From: Lichina pygmaea
Lineage: Eukaryota > Ascomycota > Lichinomycetes > Lichinales > Lichinaceae
DNA length: 64,000 bases
Direction of reading: 5' to 3'
NCBI GenBank assembly: GCA_963422465.1
Contig: OY730171.1
Coordinates: forward strand, 1,674,001-1,738,000
Below, piece by piece: positions 44,548 to 55,411 of the stretch. The position numbers were made by a program, and so were the translations under genes. Position 1 is the stretch's first letter. Each line of letters opens with the position of its first letter. Below the pieces are notes generated by a model that did not search any database, was not told the DNA's origin, and worked only from the letters and a program-made list of their open reading frames with translations.

Positions 44548-45241
44548 CTAATCTTCCCAGCTCTTCTCCACCGTCTCTCGGACGCGCTTGATGTACTCTC
44601 GTCGGTTGTCCTTGTAGAGGTTGGACGCTTCGACGTTGGCCGGCGAGGACGTGTTTGGATCGTTCAAGAGACTGCGATGGCGCGGGCACGTGAGTCAGCA
44701 CGGCCGCTCTGAATTCGGTCCGGGCGGAAGGTGTCGCTCACCTTTGTATGCTGGTCAGGATGGCGGCCACATCGTACGTCGGACTCCATCGATTCTGGAG
44801 AATGTCGAGACAAAGCTCGCCCGTGCCGTAGACGTTTGGGTGGAACATCTGGCTGATGAACTTGACGCCCGGTGGCCGGTTCGGGTATTGCTCCTCGAAC
44901 TGCATCACCAGCCGGAAGGTGCCGTCTTCGAAGGGAGTGTCTGCTGGGCCGATGATCACGGCATTCCTAGATGGCGACGGGAGAGGTCGTAAGATGGGAT
45001 GCCATTCAAGGCCGAACAGCGGCGCAGTGGAGTAAAGTACCACGTCATGACATTATCCGCTATCGGGGAGGCTGATATTCCGGCTGGAGGATCGGTTTGC
45101 ATGCGCTGGAAGAGGAGGTCAGCGTGTATACGGCACAGCGAGGGCTGAAAGTCGAGAGAAGATGGAGAAGGCGCAGGCTTCATCGCTTTTCGGACGTACC
45201 TTGAAGTCGCGCATCAAGCGGCGGCGCGCAGACGTAGACAT
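44548..45241 (-). CDS. RAD6: RAD6/UBC2 E2 ubiquitin-conjugating enzyme (151 aa)
   Basis: Four exons: 45241-45200, 45105-45041, 44966-44742 and 44671-44548. The introns are 94, 74 and 70 nt, all GT-AG with agreeing phase. The protein starts [20 protein letters not shown], the signature RAD6 N-terminus that contacts its ring-finger E3. The HPN motif precedes the catalytic Cys88 (GELCLDIL). The C-terminus ends EKSWED without the long acidic tail of budding yeast, which is the usual length (151) in filamentous fungi. It ubiquitinates histone H2B and PCNA with different E3 partners, in transcription and post-replication repair. The intron just after the 14th codon is a conserved position in this family as far as I recall. 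Confidence 0.95.
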
Positions 45242-46074
45242 GTTTGATATTCGACAGCCAGTACGATAGCGCAGAGCGATTTCCCTTCTGTTCCTGCCCC
45301 TCGTCGTCCTTTCTGTTATGCCGATAGGATTCTGGGGGATCAGTAGTCGTAAGTGGCGAGCCAAGCGACAGTGGACCGAGAGGTGGTGGGGCGCCCAAGA
45401 CCAGAGTTTGAGCCAGCTTTGCAGAATCGAAAGTGATAGAATTCCACTGGCGCGGCATCCTCGATTTGTGGGACGCGACGTAACTGTGATGACTAATGTT
45501 GAAGGAATGCAACTTTTGACGGGGCACTGGGTGGAGAATCTACGGAACGTAGTTCTAGCTCAGGCTAGCGTGGCATAGAAGAGCGTGGGGGGAAATCGTA
45601 TGCACGTGACTGGCCGAAACTCCATTTGAACGACGAGATGTGGTGTACGGAGTTGACATCTTTATAGTCAACGACGAATTGGAGGTACAAGGGGTCGACG
45701 TAGAAGATTTCAGTCTGGTCAGGTGCGACATGAAAAATTCACTGTAGTTGTGGCCACTCATTGGGGGGGGGGGGCTGAATTGGCCACACCTATCCTGTCC
45801 TTGGGGGAAATCTGATCGTTCACGCTGTGCTGCCCGAAGCAGAAAATGGTCACCGGAGAATCAAATTTGAAATGGTATCTAAGCAACATCTAGCCTGAAC
45901 AAACAATGCTCCCAAGTCCCGAACACAGAAGCACAAGCTGATCTTTACCAGGGCGTTTCGGTCGACTCTGTTTCCCCGAAATCGAATCTCACAGATGAAA
46001 AGATATGGCTCCGTTTGTGATGCCCAGATGATGCTCCGACGAAGATATTCGATCCGTCTCGGTATCACCAGGCT
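45242..46074. promoter_or_regulatory. RAD6 upstream region
   Basis: This 833-bp non-coding stretch holds the RAD6 promoter and leader on the minus strand and the 3' flank of the RTA1-like gene. A G-run of about 10 lies near 45,764-45,773. No gene is seen. Confidence 0.4.
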
Positions 46075-47088
46075 CTACGCCTCGGCCTTGTCCTCGACCG
46101 GGATGACTGACGTACCGTCGAAAGCAGGTCCTGGATGACCGACGTTTAAGAGAAAGACTGCGAGGATGACCATTCTGGAAAAAAGTCAGCGAGATGATGT
46201 GCAGCCGTATCTGAACCTTGGTCGAAGATCCACTGACACTCCCTCGAGCACGATGAACTTGGGCTCGTCGTGGACCAGCTCGCCCTCCCAGCCCCCAGCG
46301 AGCTCGATGACTCGATAGACGGACCGGATGAAGATGCAGAGGGTGGCAAGCAGCAGGCAGACGACGAACAGCCGGAACCTTGGAGTGATGGTCCTGAGCC
46401 GGTACGACGAGGACTGGTCGCTCGACCTTCGGGCTTTCAGATAGCGGAAGGCGTAATCGGCGCACAGCAGCATGAACAGCGTCAACGTGAAGACCTGGAA
46501 GGACAAGCCGGCGATCATAATGTCGCTCCCGAGCGAGGGGTCTTCGCCGTTCTGGGACGTGACGGACGAGATGCCGCCACCGGCGCCCTGAAGGGTCAAG
46601 GACACGATGTCGCAGGGGATGAAGATCCACAGGTACTGTCTCGGGGACAGCCGTGAGACTTCCGGACCAAGGTGGGCGACGCTGTCATCACGGCAACACC
46701 GTCAAGTCGTCTACACCACAGATTTACCGGGCCGCTCGAGCAGGACGTACATCTTCGATATGCACAGATAGATCGCGGCGGCGAAGAAGGCCGGCGCGAC
46801 GGTCAACGAGCAGATCTGGGTGAGGAAGCCGCTCTGATCGAAGGGGTTATTCCAGGAGATGATGCGCCCCACGTAGCCAGCCACCTCGCCGAAGCAGCCG
46901 ATGCTCATGATGATGCCGAAGGCGACTTGCTTCCATCGCCAGCCCTGGAAGGCGTGGATCACCATCGCGATGGCAAAGAGGACCAGCAGCGTCGTGTTGG
47001 CGCCGAGGGACGGCCGGTACCGATAGATGCTGGACTCGATGGGACATGTCGACAGGGTGCAGTCGTTTCCGTCGGCGGTTGTCGACAT
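46075..47088 (-). CDS. RTA1-family seven-helix membrane protein (293 aa)
   Basis: The exons are 47088-46728, 46658-46238 and 46174-46075. The introns are 69 nt (GTAAAT, GGAAG acceptor, less certain) and 63 nt (GTCAGT, CTGAC branch, TTCCAG), and phases agree. The family order is visible. YRYRPSLGANTTLLVLFAI opens the first helix. FGIIMSIGCFGEVAGYVGRI and TVAPAFFAAAIYLCISKM follow. After intron 1 come SPRQYLWIFIPCDIVSLTLQ, QGAGGG and IRSVYRVIELAGGWEG. After intron 2 the last helix is VMVILAVFLLNVGHPG. RTA1-like proteins are fungal plasma-membrane or ER proteins linked to lipid translocation and resistance to toxic compounds such as 7-aminocholesterol; the molecular activity is unproven. The early PIES-YRYRP and LEG-V positions fit the family well. 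Confidence 0.88.
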
Positions 47089-48955
47089 GGCGGAGAGCTT
47101 GCACGATGAACTGGGAAGCTTGTATCTTTCGAGCGGGGAGGTGCTCTCCGACGGTCGAGCGCGAGCGCGACGGAGAGAGAGGGAGAGACGGAGGATAAGG
47201 ATGTCTTCACGAAAGGATTGATGCCCACCGAGCTTCCAATGCCATTGACGACCTCTTTCTCTCTGAGAAGAGGAGGACGCGTGCCATAGCACCTTTAAAT
47301 GTCGATCCCACACGAGCCTTGCGATGGGGTCAATTGCGAGAATGTGAGCCATCTTTCAGGCCCATACTCAGGACGGAAGTTACGTTACGTACTCGTACTT
47401 CCGTACACCTTGCTATAATGAATTAACCGGACGATTACTCCGGTACCCCCCTTTATGCAAATTTCTTGCTCCAATGCCCCCCTCGCTTACCGCCGGTACT
47501 TCTAATCTCGTGATAACCCCGAGTAACAATAAGTACTATCAAACTTCTGTGGCATCAGCCCGCCGACCGAGACAGTCGCACAGCTACCGGAATCTCTATC
47601 TCCCCCAAAAACTGACATTCAGCATCAGAACTGAGATCTGAGTACACTACTGTAGGACCGGGCATCTCTTATAGCTTTTAGAAATTTGCGACTGAAGAAT
47701 ACTTGCTATATGGTTGTTTCAAGACTTATGACACTCGTAGGTTGCCCAGCTGGAAGAGATACCTAGCTCTATATGTGACAGCTCTCCAAAGAGTATGTGT
47801 CTACCTAAGCGAGGGGCCCACCGTAAGAGGGGGGTACCCGATCAAGAAATCTGCATAATGGGGGGCATGGCAGTAATTGTCCGCAGTATGTATGTACCAG
47901 TACAGCAGGCAAAGTACTTCCCGTGACTTCCCGCGACTTTCATAGATTGATGTGGTCATGACTTCGGGCAAACATCCGATGAACCTGCCGGTGCCTGCTA
48001 AATCGGAGCAATGTTAACCCAGCTATACGGTCAGTAGGGCTTGACGCTTTGCTTGGACCCTGCCGAGATCGCAACTTGCTTCTGAATTGAGTCTAGGCAG
48101 GGATGATGCTCACGATAACTATTCCTGATATGGCACTAGTCTTTGGATCTGGGGCTACGGGGACTACGGTGTGGCGTAGAGACCGGTGCAAGGTTGACCC
48201 GATCACCGCCGCATCACCATCTGACCACTGCCTGACGATATCTTGTTCGCAACGGATCAAAGAGCGTGGCTTGCATGACGTGCATAGACGGCATGAAGGA
48301 CACAGAGGGGGTGGGTGGGGCAGGGGTAATTAGGGGCAGCCGGGCCAGCGCTGGACATATACCCGCGCGAATGATGGCGCATCGCCTCGTGTCGCATCGA
48401 CCTGGCCGCCCAACCACAAAATTTGGGGAGATTCAGCATGGCTGATCTTACGCATCTGACCAATTCTCCATGACGAATGGTGTATTGAGAAGCACGTGAG
48501 AAGGCCGCCGTTACGTAGCTGATCTGCTCCTTCAGCTGCATATCATACGGTACAGCGCTGCTGGTTGATGAGGCTGAAGATGAGAGCTGTGACGGGGAGG
48601 AGGACGATGACGACAACGATAAGGGTGACGAGGAGGAGGCATTGCTCCAGCCTTGCAAAGATTCCATCCTTCTAATTGTACGATGAAGCTTGCGCGTACT
48701 GTACATGTGTCCAGGTGGCCAATTGCTCCACAACCGCCTCTTCTCCGATGTTAAACGGTGGCGCACTACATCTCCCGAGCTGTACCGTACGTCGACCGAG
48801 AGCGCTTCCATCGAAGCAGCGATTGACAGGTGTCTGGCACAGTCTGCGTATGAGTAATCCTTGCCGACTCCCGCTTGGCGTCTGCATCTGCGTCGCTCGG
48901 GCCGTATGCACATCTCACCATTGCTTCAACTCGCACGATCCTTCTCGATGCGGTC
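47089..48955. other. Intergenic region with a MITE-like element
   Basis: Apart from the inverted-repeat element at 47,428-47,883 there is no supportable gene. An acidic, GAT/GAG-rich simple stretch lies around 48,570-48,645. The last part should hold the promoter of the Zn2Cys6 gene. Confidence 0.45.
47428..47883. mobile_element. MITE-like element with imperfect terminal inverted repeats
   Basis: The left end, cggacgattactccggta, reappears in inverted form at the right end (as cggacaattactgccatg on the complementary strand). Further matching blocks lie inward: a C-run, attatgcaRatttcttg, ggtacccccct and cctcgctta. The terminal repeats span roughly 60-75 bp each in an element of about 456 bp. 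There is no coding capacity, so it is non-autonomous. I cannot name the superfamily because no clear target duplication is visible. Confidence 0.6.
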
Positions 48956-51213
48956 ATGGTTGGCGTACCTGGAATATCCAAGGGTTGCAACACCTGCAGG
49001 AGGAGAAAGATTCGGGTGAGTTGTGGACCGCGCCGTTGGCGTTGCCAGCCACTGGGCTTCGTCCTCGGCCAATGTCGTCTTCGAGGGGTCTGCTGCTGAC
49101 GTCGAGGGTTCCCATGCGTGTGACAGTGTGATCTGGGCCAACCCGAATGCGGCCAGTGCATCAAGAGCAACCGACCGTGCTTGGGCTACCACCGGGAAAC
49201 CATCTTCAAGCATTCCGGGTTCGGCGATGACGGGTCGGCTCTCGGGGCGAGCAACAAGGCCCCTGCCACGACCGCGGTCACGAGCACCACCTCGACCACG
49301 ACCACAGTTGCGCGGAGGGGCAGCCGTGAAGCCAGTATCGCGGCTCGCGATGCCAGATCGTCCAGCGCGCGTACGTCGAGGCAGTCGCGGCGGCCGATCG
49401 CTCCTCGTTCGGCGCTGAGCCTGCCCAAGGCGGTCTATCCCAAGAACGTCTACCGCGCCCAGGTCCTGAGCGTCTTCATCGACAGCTTCCTGCCAGACGC
49501 AGAGAAGACGTACGATCTGCGGAGCCGACGCTCGATATCGTGGCTGCAGGTCGTGACCAGCGTGCCCGAGCACGGTGACACCCTCTCCTCGGCCTTGACC
49601 GCGCTCGCACTGTCTCGGCTCGGCCGTCTCCGCCAGGATGCTCGTCTGGCCATGGACTCGAAGGTGCTCTACAGCACGGCCCTGTCCCAGCTCCAGAGGG
49701 CCCTGTCCACGAAGAGCGTCATGTTCCGCGAGGATACGCTCGGCGCGTGCCTGGCCCTTGAGATGTACGAGGTGAGCCTGTCTGCCGCTTTTCGGCCGGT
49801 CGCTTGTGTTGCACCCTGGCTGACCGGTCGCGAACAGATGCTCGAGTGCTCGGGTGATGGAATAGACGGCTGGATGATACACTGCAGTGGGACCGCCCAG
49901 CTCGTGCGGTCCCGGGGGCCGAGCCTGCATCAGTCGGCGCTTTCGCATGAGCTGTTCCTCGGGGTCCGCACGGCCGAGGTTCGTCCGTATCGTGTAATCC
50001 GTTTTCTGTCCCCACCGAGACCTGACCCCCGCTTCTGCAGCTCGTTCGAGCGTGCGCCTCGCGCAAGTCGACCTTCCTCGTCGAGTCCAAATGGCAGAAG
50101 ATTCCCTGGGAAAACACCAACAAGACGATCGACGACGAGCTGTACGATCTCATGGCGCACCTCCCAGCCGTGTTCGAGCAAGTAGACGACATCAAGAACA
50201 TTGACGATCGCCTCGAGATGCTGGCGGCGCGGCTGGAGCTGATCGAACGCTGCTGGAACGTCCACAAGGGACTGAAGGACTGGTACGCACGCGCGCACGA
50301 GGGTCTTTCGTCACCGCAGTACTGGCCGCAGTTCTCCACCCTGTGCAACCCTATCGACGAGGAGGATCCCAGTCTCGGCAAGGTCTTTCCGACGTCGCTG
50401 CACTATCCCAACGTACGGGTCTGCATCCGGTACCTCCACTACTGGACCTCGGTCGTACTCCTGTGCGGCAGCATCAGGTCGCTGTACATGTCGCTCAAGG
50501 GTGCTGTATGCATGGACACGGTCCAGGATCGATGCGCCGTGTGCTCGGCCACGCCCGGGCGCACGCGCTGTCGGTGCGGGAACGAAGCCAGGCTGGTTCC
50601 GTTTGACATGGACACGCTGCCACCGCAGCCGAAGCAAGCCGACTTTCACTGCTGCGCCGATGGCGTGTCGCAGTCGGTCGAGTACTGTCTTCGGCAGGAG
50701 AGCGGCCACTTTGGTTCGGTTGCCATCATCTTCCCGCTGCGCGTCGCGTCGCAGTGCTACCGATACGCGTCCGACCCACGGCGTCTGCGATGGGCTCGAG
50801 CGGCGATGGAGACGCTCTCGACGATGAAGCAGCTGCCGTTCGGTCAGCATATGGAGGCGGCCGAGTGGGGTTACTCGCCGAAGATGGCTGGCGCGCGGGA
50901 CGGCGGTTCCGTCGGCCGTCAAGCGTCAGCGGCGCCGTCCTTGACGCGCTCATCGATATTCGGGTCGTCCACACTTGCGGCATCGTCGTCCGGACGATCA
51001 ACATCGGGGTCACAGGCATCCGAGTCACAGAATGCCCATCTCCGTGTTCCATCACAGGATGCCCATCCACGTGTTCCGCCTACAACATCGTCAGCATCAT
51101 CTATGCCCATGTCAATATCGCCTTCTTCTTCCTCCTCTTCCTCGTCGTCATCACGATTGTCCTTACGACCGATCCAGCTGGGGAACTACGCCACCATCGA
51201 ACACGCGCTGTAA
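48956..51213 (+). CDS. Zn2Cys6 fungal transcription factor (672 aa)
   Basis: Exons 48956-49015, 49127-49771, 49838-49978 and 50041-51213. The introns are 111, 66 and 62 nt, all GT-AG with phase 0 throughout. Intron 1 splits the DNA-binding domain. After splicing the six zinc ligands are C11, C14, C21, C28, C31 and C38, an exact C-x2-C-x6-C-x6-C-x2-C-x6-C cluster (GCNTCRRRKIR then CDLGQPECGQCIKSNRPC). A linker rich in Ser/Thr/Arg follows. A helical regulatory region then has YRAQVLSVFIDSFLP, TALALSRLGRL, ARLELIERCWNVHKGL and LHYPNVRVCIRYLHYWTSVV. This matches the common fungal-specific DUF3468-like C-terminal region. The tail is Ser-rich and low-complexity. It is a nuclear regulator; its targets are unknown and no biosynthetic cluster flanks it. 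Confidence 0.9.
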
Positions 51214-51656
51214 ATCGGCGCCAGAACTCGACGCCGAGACCCAGCACATAGGAACAACACCAGCAGGTGCCCCTCTCGTTGGCGAAGACGACGTCAAATA
51301 CCTTCCATCGCATTCCCAACGGCATAACCATCGACATTCTCCCGACTTCATCTATCGACCTTTCCTGCTTTCTCTGAGACCAGACTGGGATCGGTCTCTG
51401 CTATAATTTTTTATTTTTTTTACCTCTCTTCTTTTATTCGGCCGGACACCTTGGCTCTTTTTGACCAAGTCCATGACCCCACATCCTAATGTTGATTTGG
51501 GATAGTTTCAGCGGAATGGAAGGTTGGTGGTGGTTTTTCTCTTTTGTGCGTGTTGCTCCGGCACATTTTGTGCGGTGGACTCTCCACAAGTGAGAATGAA
51601 CAAATGGATGTTGAGGGATTTTGGGGAATGGAATGATTTTTTTTGTACTCATCAAT
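51214..51656. other. 3' flank of the Zn2Cys6 gene
   Basis: No gene is seen. A T-rich patch at about 51,406-51,430 may be part of the 3' untranslated region or termination region. Confidence 0.4.
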
Positions 51657-51951
51657 TGTAAGGCCCCACTTGACAAAGGCCTACAATAGGGGCTTGCAAA
51701 GCGATCACCTGACTAGGCCAGGCACTTGACAAGGCCTAGGCCGGGCGCGAGCTGTCACATGCCATCATGTGCCACAGCTCTGCAAGATAAGAGCTGTACC
51801 GCAATAGCCGATTGATAGCAACAGGCCACCTATCAGGAGAAGGTGACCGACCAACAGAGAAGAGTTTCCAGCCAGGGTCGGGGACAGCAGAGCTAGGTCT
51901 ACAAGAGAGGAGTAGCTAGCCTCACTAGAACGTCAGTGAACAATTCTATCA
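51657..51951 (+). mobile_element. Old LTR of a retrotransposon (about 295 bp)
   Basis: The unit begins TGTAAGGC and ends TATCA. It is directly followed by TGGTTCTAG, which resembles a primer-binding site. Diverged pieces of the same unit recur at 55,032-55,128 (inverted) and 55,300-55,411 (direct). It is a broken element: only the terminal repeat and a scrap of internal DNA remain. The superfamily is uncertain. Age is probably not recent, given the divergence between pieces. Confidence 0.55.
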
Positions 51952-52353
51952 TGGTTCTAGTCATCACATCACACTGCTAAAGCCACGACAGCCTTCTTAC
52001 AGTTTTGTTCACTCTACTCTTATCCTAAGAAAAAGTCTGTTAAGATGACTTCAGTTACTATTAAACCGCCAGATAATGCGGGTAGATATCTAGTAGGAGT
52101 TGGACAAGTATCAGTGTTGTTATCAGCTGTATTGTTGTCAACATCTGTTTGTACTTAGCTGTGCTTACACTGATACCGACTTGTCCAGTTTCTGCTGGAT
52201 ATCCACCAGCATTATCCAGTAGTTTGGCGTCAACTGAAGTCATCTCAACAGACTACTTCTTAGGATAAGGGCAGAGTGAACAAAACTGTAAGAGGGCTGT
52301 CGTGGCTTTAGCAGTGTGATGTTATGACTGGAACCATGATAGAATTGTTCACT
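51935..52353. mobile_element. Foldback arrangement of LTR-element fragments
   Basis: Two arms of about 185 bp (51,935-52,120 and 52,167-52,353) are inverted copies of one another around a loop of roughly 46 bp. Each arm carries the end of the LTR and the start of the internal region. The arms are diverged, so the arrangement is not new. It looks like two fragments of one retrotransposon family in head-to-head orientation. It is broken, with no complete element here. Confidence 0.6.
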
Positions 52354-52435
52354 TAACTGTTACGGACTCCGCCTATCACTCGCCCTATCACGGGGCTAGG
52401 GTATCTAGCCTAGGTACCCCCCGAGGTCAGACCTA

Positions 52436-54855
52436 GCCGTGCTAGCCGCAGTGGCTACGGAGAAGACGGGTTTTCGACTACGGAGAAGACAGATACAGAG
52501 TGGATTTCTATTAGGCCTAGCGCAGCGCTTATTGGAGAATTGGAGATTGGCCTTCACGGTACGGCTCACCAGCTACTGCCCCCCCCCCCCCCTTGCCCCT
52601 ATAGCTCTGGCGCAGCAGCTCATCGGTCGCTCAGCAGCTCTCTCGTCGCCTAGCAATTCTCTTGTCGCCTAGCAGCCAGCAGCTCCCCGTCGCAACAACT
52701 CAACAGCTTCCCCGTCGCACAACAGCTCCCTCGCTCAGCAGCTCTCCAGCTCCACAGTCGCTCTTCAGCTCCCTGTCGCTCAGCAAACCCGCAGCTCCCA
52801 CAGTCGGTCACTTCAATGACCCACCAGTCCACCAGCTCCCTCATGGCTCCAATAGCCCACCGGCTCACCAATTCCGTTGAGGCGTGTACTACTCCATATG
52901 ACAAGAACGACAAGAGGGGCAACAAGTGGGCTGATGACGGCATTGAGGAGGATGATGAGTGGGTTGATGATGGCAGTGAGGAGGATGACGAGGGATTTGA
53001 TGATGGCAGCGAGAAGAACAAAAGGTGGGTCAGCAATAGTACCAAGAAGAATAAGAAGAGGGCTGACAATGGCAGTGACGATGATGATGTTGCAGATGCG
53101 ATTCCACCACCTCCGGAGAAGATTTACAGCACACTTGAGGAGCTGAAGAGCGATTTTCAGGCCTGGACTTTCAAGTACGAGTACAAGCTTGTTATTTCTG
53201 GATCATGGAAAGGAAAGAAGACGACGAAGAAGTGGGTACGCCGTGGTCGAAGTGGAAAGCCACAAAACAACTGGAGTGTCACGGGTGAGAATTGTTGTCG
53301 ACAACGCTCATCCCACAAGAGTGGATGTCCGATGGGGATCTACTACTTCTCCAATAATGATAGATCATGGTCAGTCCGGCACTACAAAGATGAGAAGAGT
53401 TTCCACCACAACCACGAGCCAGTCACAGCAAACACCACCGCAGCAAACCATCGTCGCTCTAGAAGAACCTCTGAGATGCAAGGGTTGATCCAGTCACATA
53501 TTAAGACACGGATTGATGCAAAGTCAGTCTTTTTGAACATCTTATACCATGGTGAGTCACATACTACAGACATCACTCAGCATGTCTCTACTGAGCAGCA
53601 AGAAGCTATTGTCAGCTATACCGGGGTTCTTTTTGGACAATGCCAGCGGAAATTTTTCCGTTACACTCTTCATCAGGCTGACAAGCAAGTCAAGCTTGCT
53701 GGAGACAAGATCAAGAGGATATGTCAGCAACGGAAGAATGGTGAGAGTGTTACAAAAGATCCCTGCTCAGGTGTCTACACTCGCTCCACTAGTATTCCTT
53801 ACTGTCATGTCATACAGGATCTCAAGCTTGAAGGTGGCTTCCTAAGAACAAGTTATTACAACCGACACTGGCACATCAAGCCTGATGAGGCTGAGGAGTT
53901 TGTGGAGCGGCCAATCCTTGAGCCATCAACTATTCTATCTTGTCAACAGGGAGATGATTGAGTCAAGGCGAACAAGGCTGGGACAGGACTCCGTGGCACC
54001 AGCCGTGATAAGCTCTACACTGAGCATGTCAAGAAAACTCAGTCAAAGACACAGTATCCGGGGGAATCAGTTATAGTATTTCACACACCACCGTCAAGCC
54101 AGCAAGCATCATCCTGTATACCACCGAGCCAGCAGGCATTGTTCTTTCCGCCACCGTCAAGTCAACAGCCATCGTCCTACCCACCGCCATCCTTCCACCC
54201 GCCACCGCCAAGCCAGCATGTTGTCCTTCCACCTACCGCCGTCAAGCCAGCAGTTGTCCTTCCACCCACCACCGCCCAGCCAGCAGCTCCAGTCAAATAA
54301 GCCTGACCCCAACGCAGCTGGCCTGCACGTGCTTCGATGTGTGCATCCCGGGGATCCTTCAAGACAAGGCCACACTATTATTGACAAGCCTTTACTGTCA
54401 GTCTTGTGTTTATTTGCTGTTGAGTATGGAGAATGACTTACTGTCCTTTCAATTGAACTTCTTTCACTGACAGATAAGCCAGTGAGTGACAGGAATTTGC
54501 TGAGCGACTGACAAGCTATTGAGCGGTTGTGACGGGGGCACTGGGGAGCGGCAGGGGAGCTGTTGAGTTGTTGCGACGGGGGAGCTGCTGAGTGACGAGA
54601 AAGCTGCTAGGTGACGTAAAAGCTGCTAGGTGACGGGAAAGCTGCTAGGTGACGGGAAAGCTGCTAAGCCACAAGAGAACTGCCAGGCGACGAGAGAGCT
54701 GCTGAGCGACCGGTGAGCTGCTGCGCCAGAGCTATAGGGGCGGGGGGGTGGTGAGCCGTACCGTGAAGGCCAATCTCCAATAAGCGCTGCGCTAGGCCTA
54801 ATAGAAATCCATTCTGTATCCGCCTTCTCCGTACGTAGCAGCTAGCTAGGAAGGA
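52436..54855 (+). mobile_element. Internally deleted Mutator-like element (FAR1 type)
   Basis: Long terminal inverted repeats frame the element: roughly 52,436-52,760 on the left and 54,490-54,855 on the right. They share gagaagRcRgatacagaRtg, ttctattaggcctagcgc, cttattggaga, a C/G-run, agctctggcgcagcagctc and an inner series of CAGCAGCTC(N)CGTCGCC-like subrepeats. Between them lies one open reading frame with the two ends of a FAR1-type MULE transposase but not its catalytic core. It is therefore probably a non-autonomous deletion derivative. It is inserted amid older LTR-retrotransposon pieces. A solo terminal-repeat fragment of the same family lies at 2,245-2,385. Confidence 0.72.
52816..53961 (+). 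CDS. FAR1-domain protein of the Mutator-like element, core missing (381 aa)
   Basis: The N-terminal ~95 residues are low-complexity and acidic (repeated DDG..EEDDE units). Residues ~105-202 form a FAR1 (WRKY-GCM1-like) DNA-binding domain: YSTLEELKSDFQAWTF, the cysteines in ENCCRQRSSHKSGCP, and the histidine pair in SFHHNHEP. Residues ~320-345 keep the SWIM-like zinc signature (CSG, then IPYCHVI, ending NRHWHI). The DDE/MULE catalytic domain that normally fills the roughly 250-400 residues between them is absent. The join falls near residue 240, yet the frame stays open. The product could bind element ends without catalysing transposition. Whether it is expressed is unknown. Confidence 0.65.
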   Translation: MTHQSTSSLMAPIAHRLTNSVEACTTPYDKNDKRGNKWADDGIEEDDEWVDDGSEEDDEGFDDGSEKNKRWVSNSTKKNKKRADNGSDDDDVADAIPPPPEKIYSTLEELKSDFQAWTFKYEYKLVISGSWKGKKTTKKWVRRGRSGKPQNNWSVTGENCCRQRSSHKSGCPMGIYYFSNNDRSWSVRHYKDEKSFHHNHEPVTANTTAANHRRSRRTSEMQGLIQSHIKTRIDAKSVFLNILYHGESHTTDITQHVSTEQQEAIVSYTGVLFGQCQRKFFRYTLHQADKQVKLAGDKIKRICQQRKNGESVTKDPCSGVYTRSTSIPYCHVIQDLKLEGGFLRTSYYNRHWHIKPDEAEEFVERPILEPSTILSCQQGDD

Positions 54856-55031
54856 GCTATAGAGCGAGCTCGGGTACGAAGTGTATATAGCTAGCACCGG
54901 AGATCTTAGCTGGCGAATCGATCAACTTACAATACAACACGCACTAAGCGCTCTTCTCGACTAGAAGTAGGCGCCCGATGCTTTGCAGGGTCCACGACCG
55001 TGGACCCTAGCACTAACCTTCTGGTAAGGTC

Positions 55032-55128
55032 TGCTACTTCTTTCTTATAGACCTAGCTCTGCTGTCCCTGACTCTGGCTGGAAGCTCTTCTCTATCAGTC
55101 AGCTATCTTCTCCTGATAGGTGAGTGGC
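55032..55128 (-). mobile_element. LTR fragment, inverted
   Basis: This is an inverted, diverged partial copy of the middle of the LTR at 51,657-51,951 (matching about 51,822-51,917). It is a broken fossil on the far side of the Mutator-like element. Confidence 0.55.
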
Positions 55129-55299
55129 CACCGCGCGCGTCAGAGAGGACAGACAGCCCAGCGTGATGGGTCTGCTTGCGTCGCTTCGGCGTGTCTGTGC
55201 GCAACGGCAGGAAGGTCTTGTCCACCTGTGTTCTCTTGTCCGGATGGACGATATAGTCTGTTGGCGTCCACAGACGCCGACAGGATCTTGTTCAATAGA

Positions 55300-55411
55300 G
55301 ACTTGCAAAGTGATCACCTGGAGTAGGCCAGGCACATACTAGTATATACCGTCACATGCTACAGCTCCGCAAGATAAAAGTTGTACCGTAATAGCTAATC
55401 GATAGCAACAG
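55300..55411 (+). mobile_element. LTR fragment, direct
   Basis: This is a diverged partial copy, in direct orientation, of the part of the LTR at about 51,695-51,815 (shared blocks cttgcaaagYgatcacct, taggccaggca, gctctgcaagataa or its variant, and gatagcaacag). It is a broken fossil. Confidence 0.55.
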
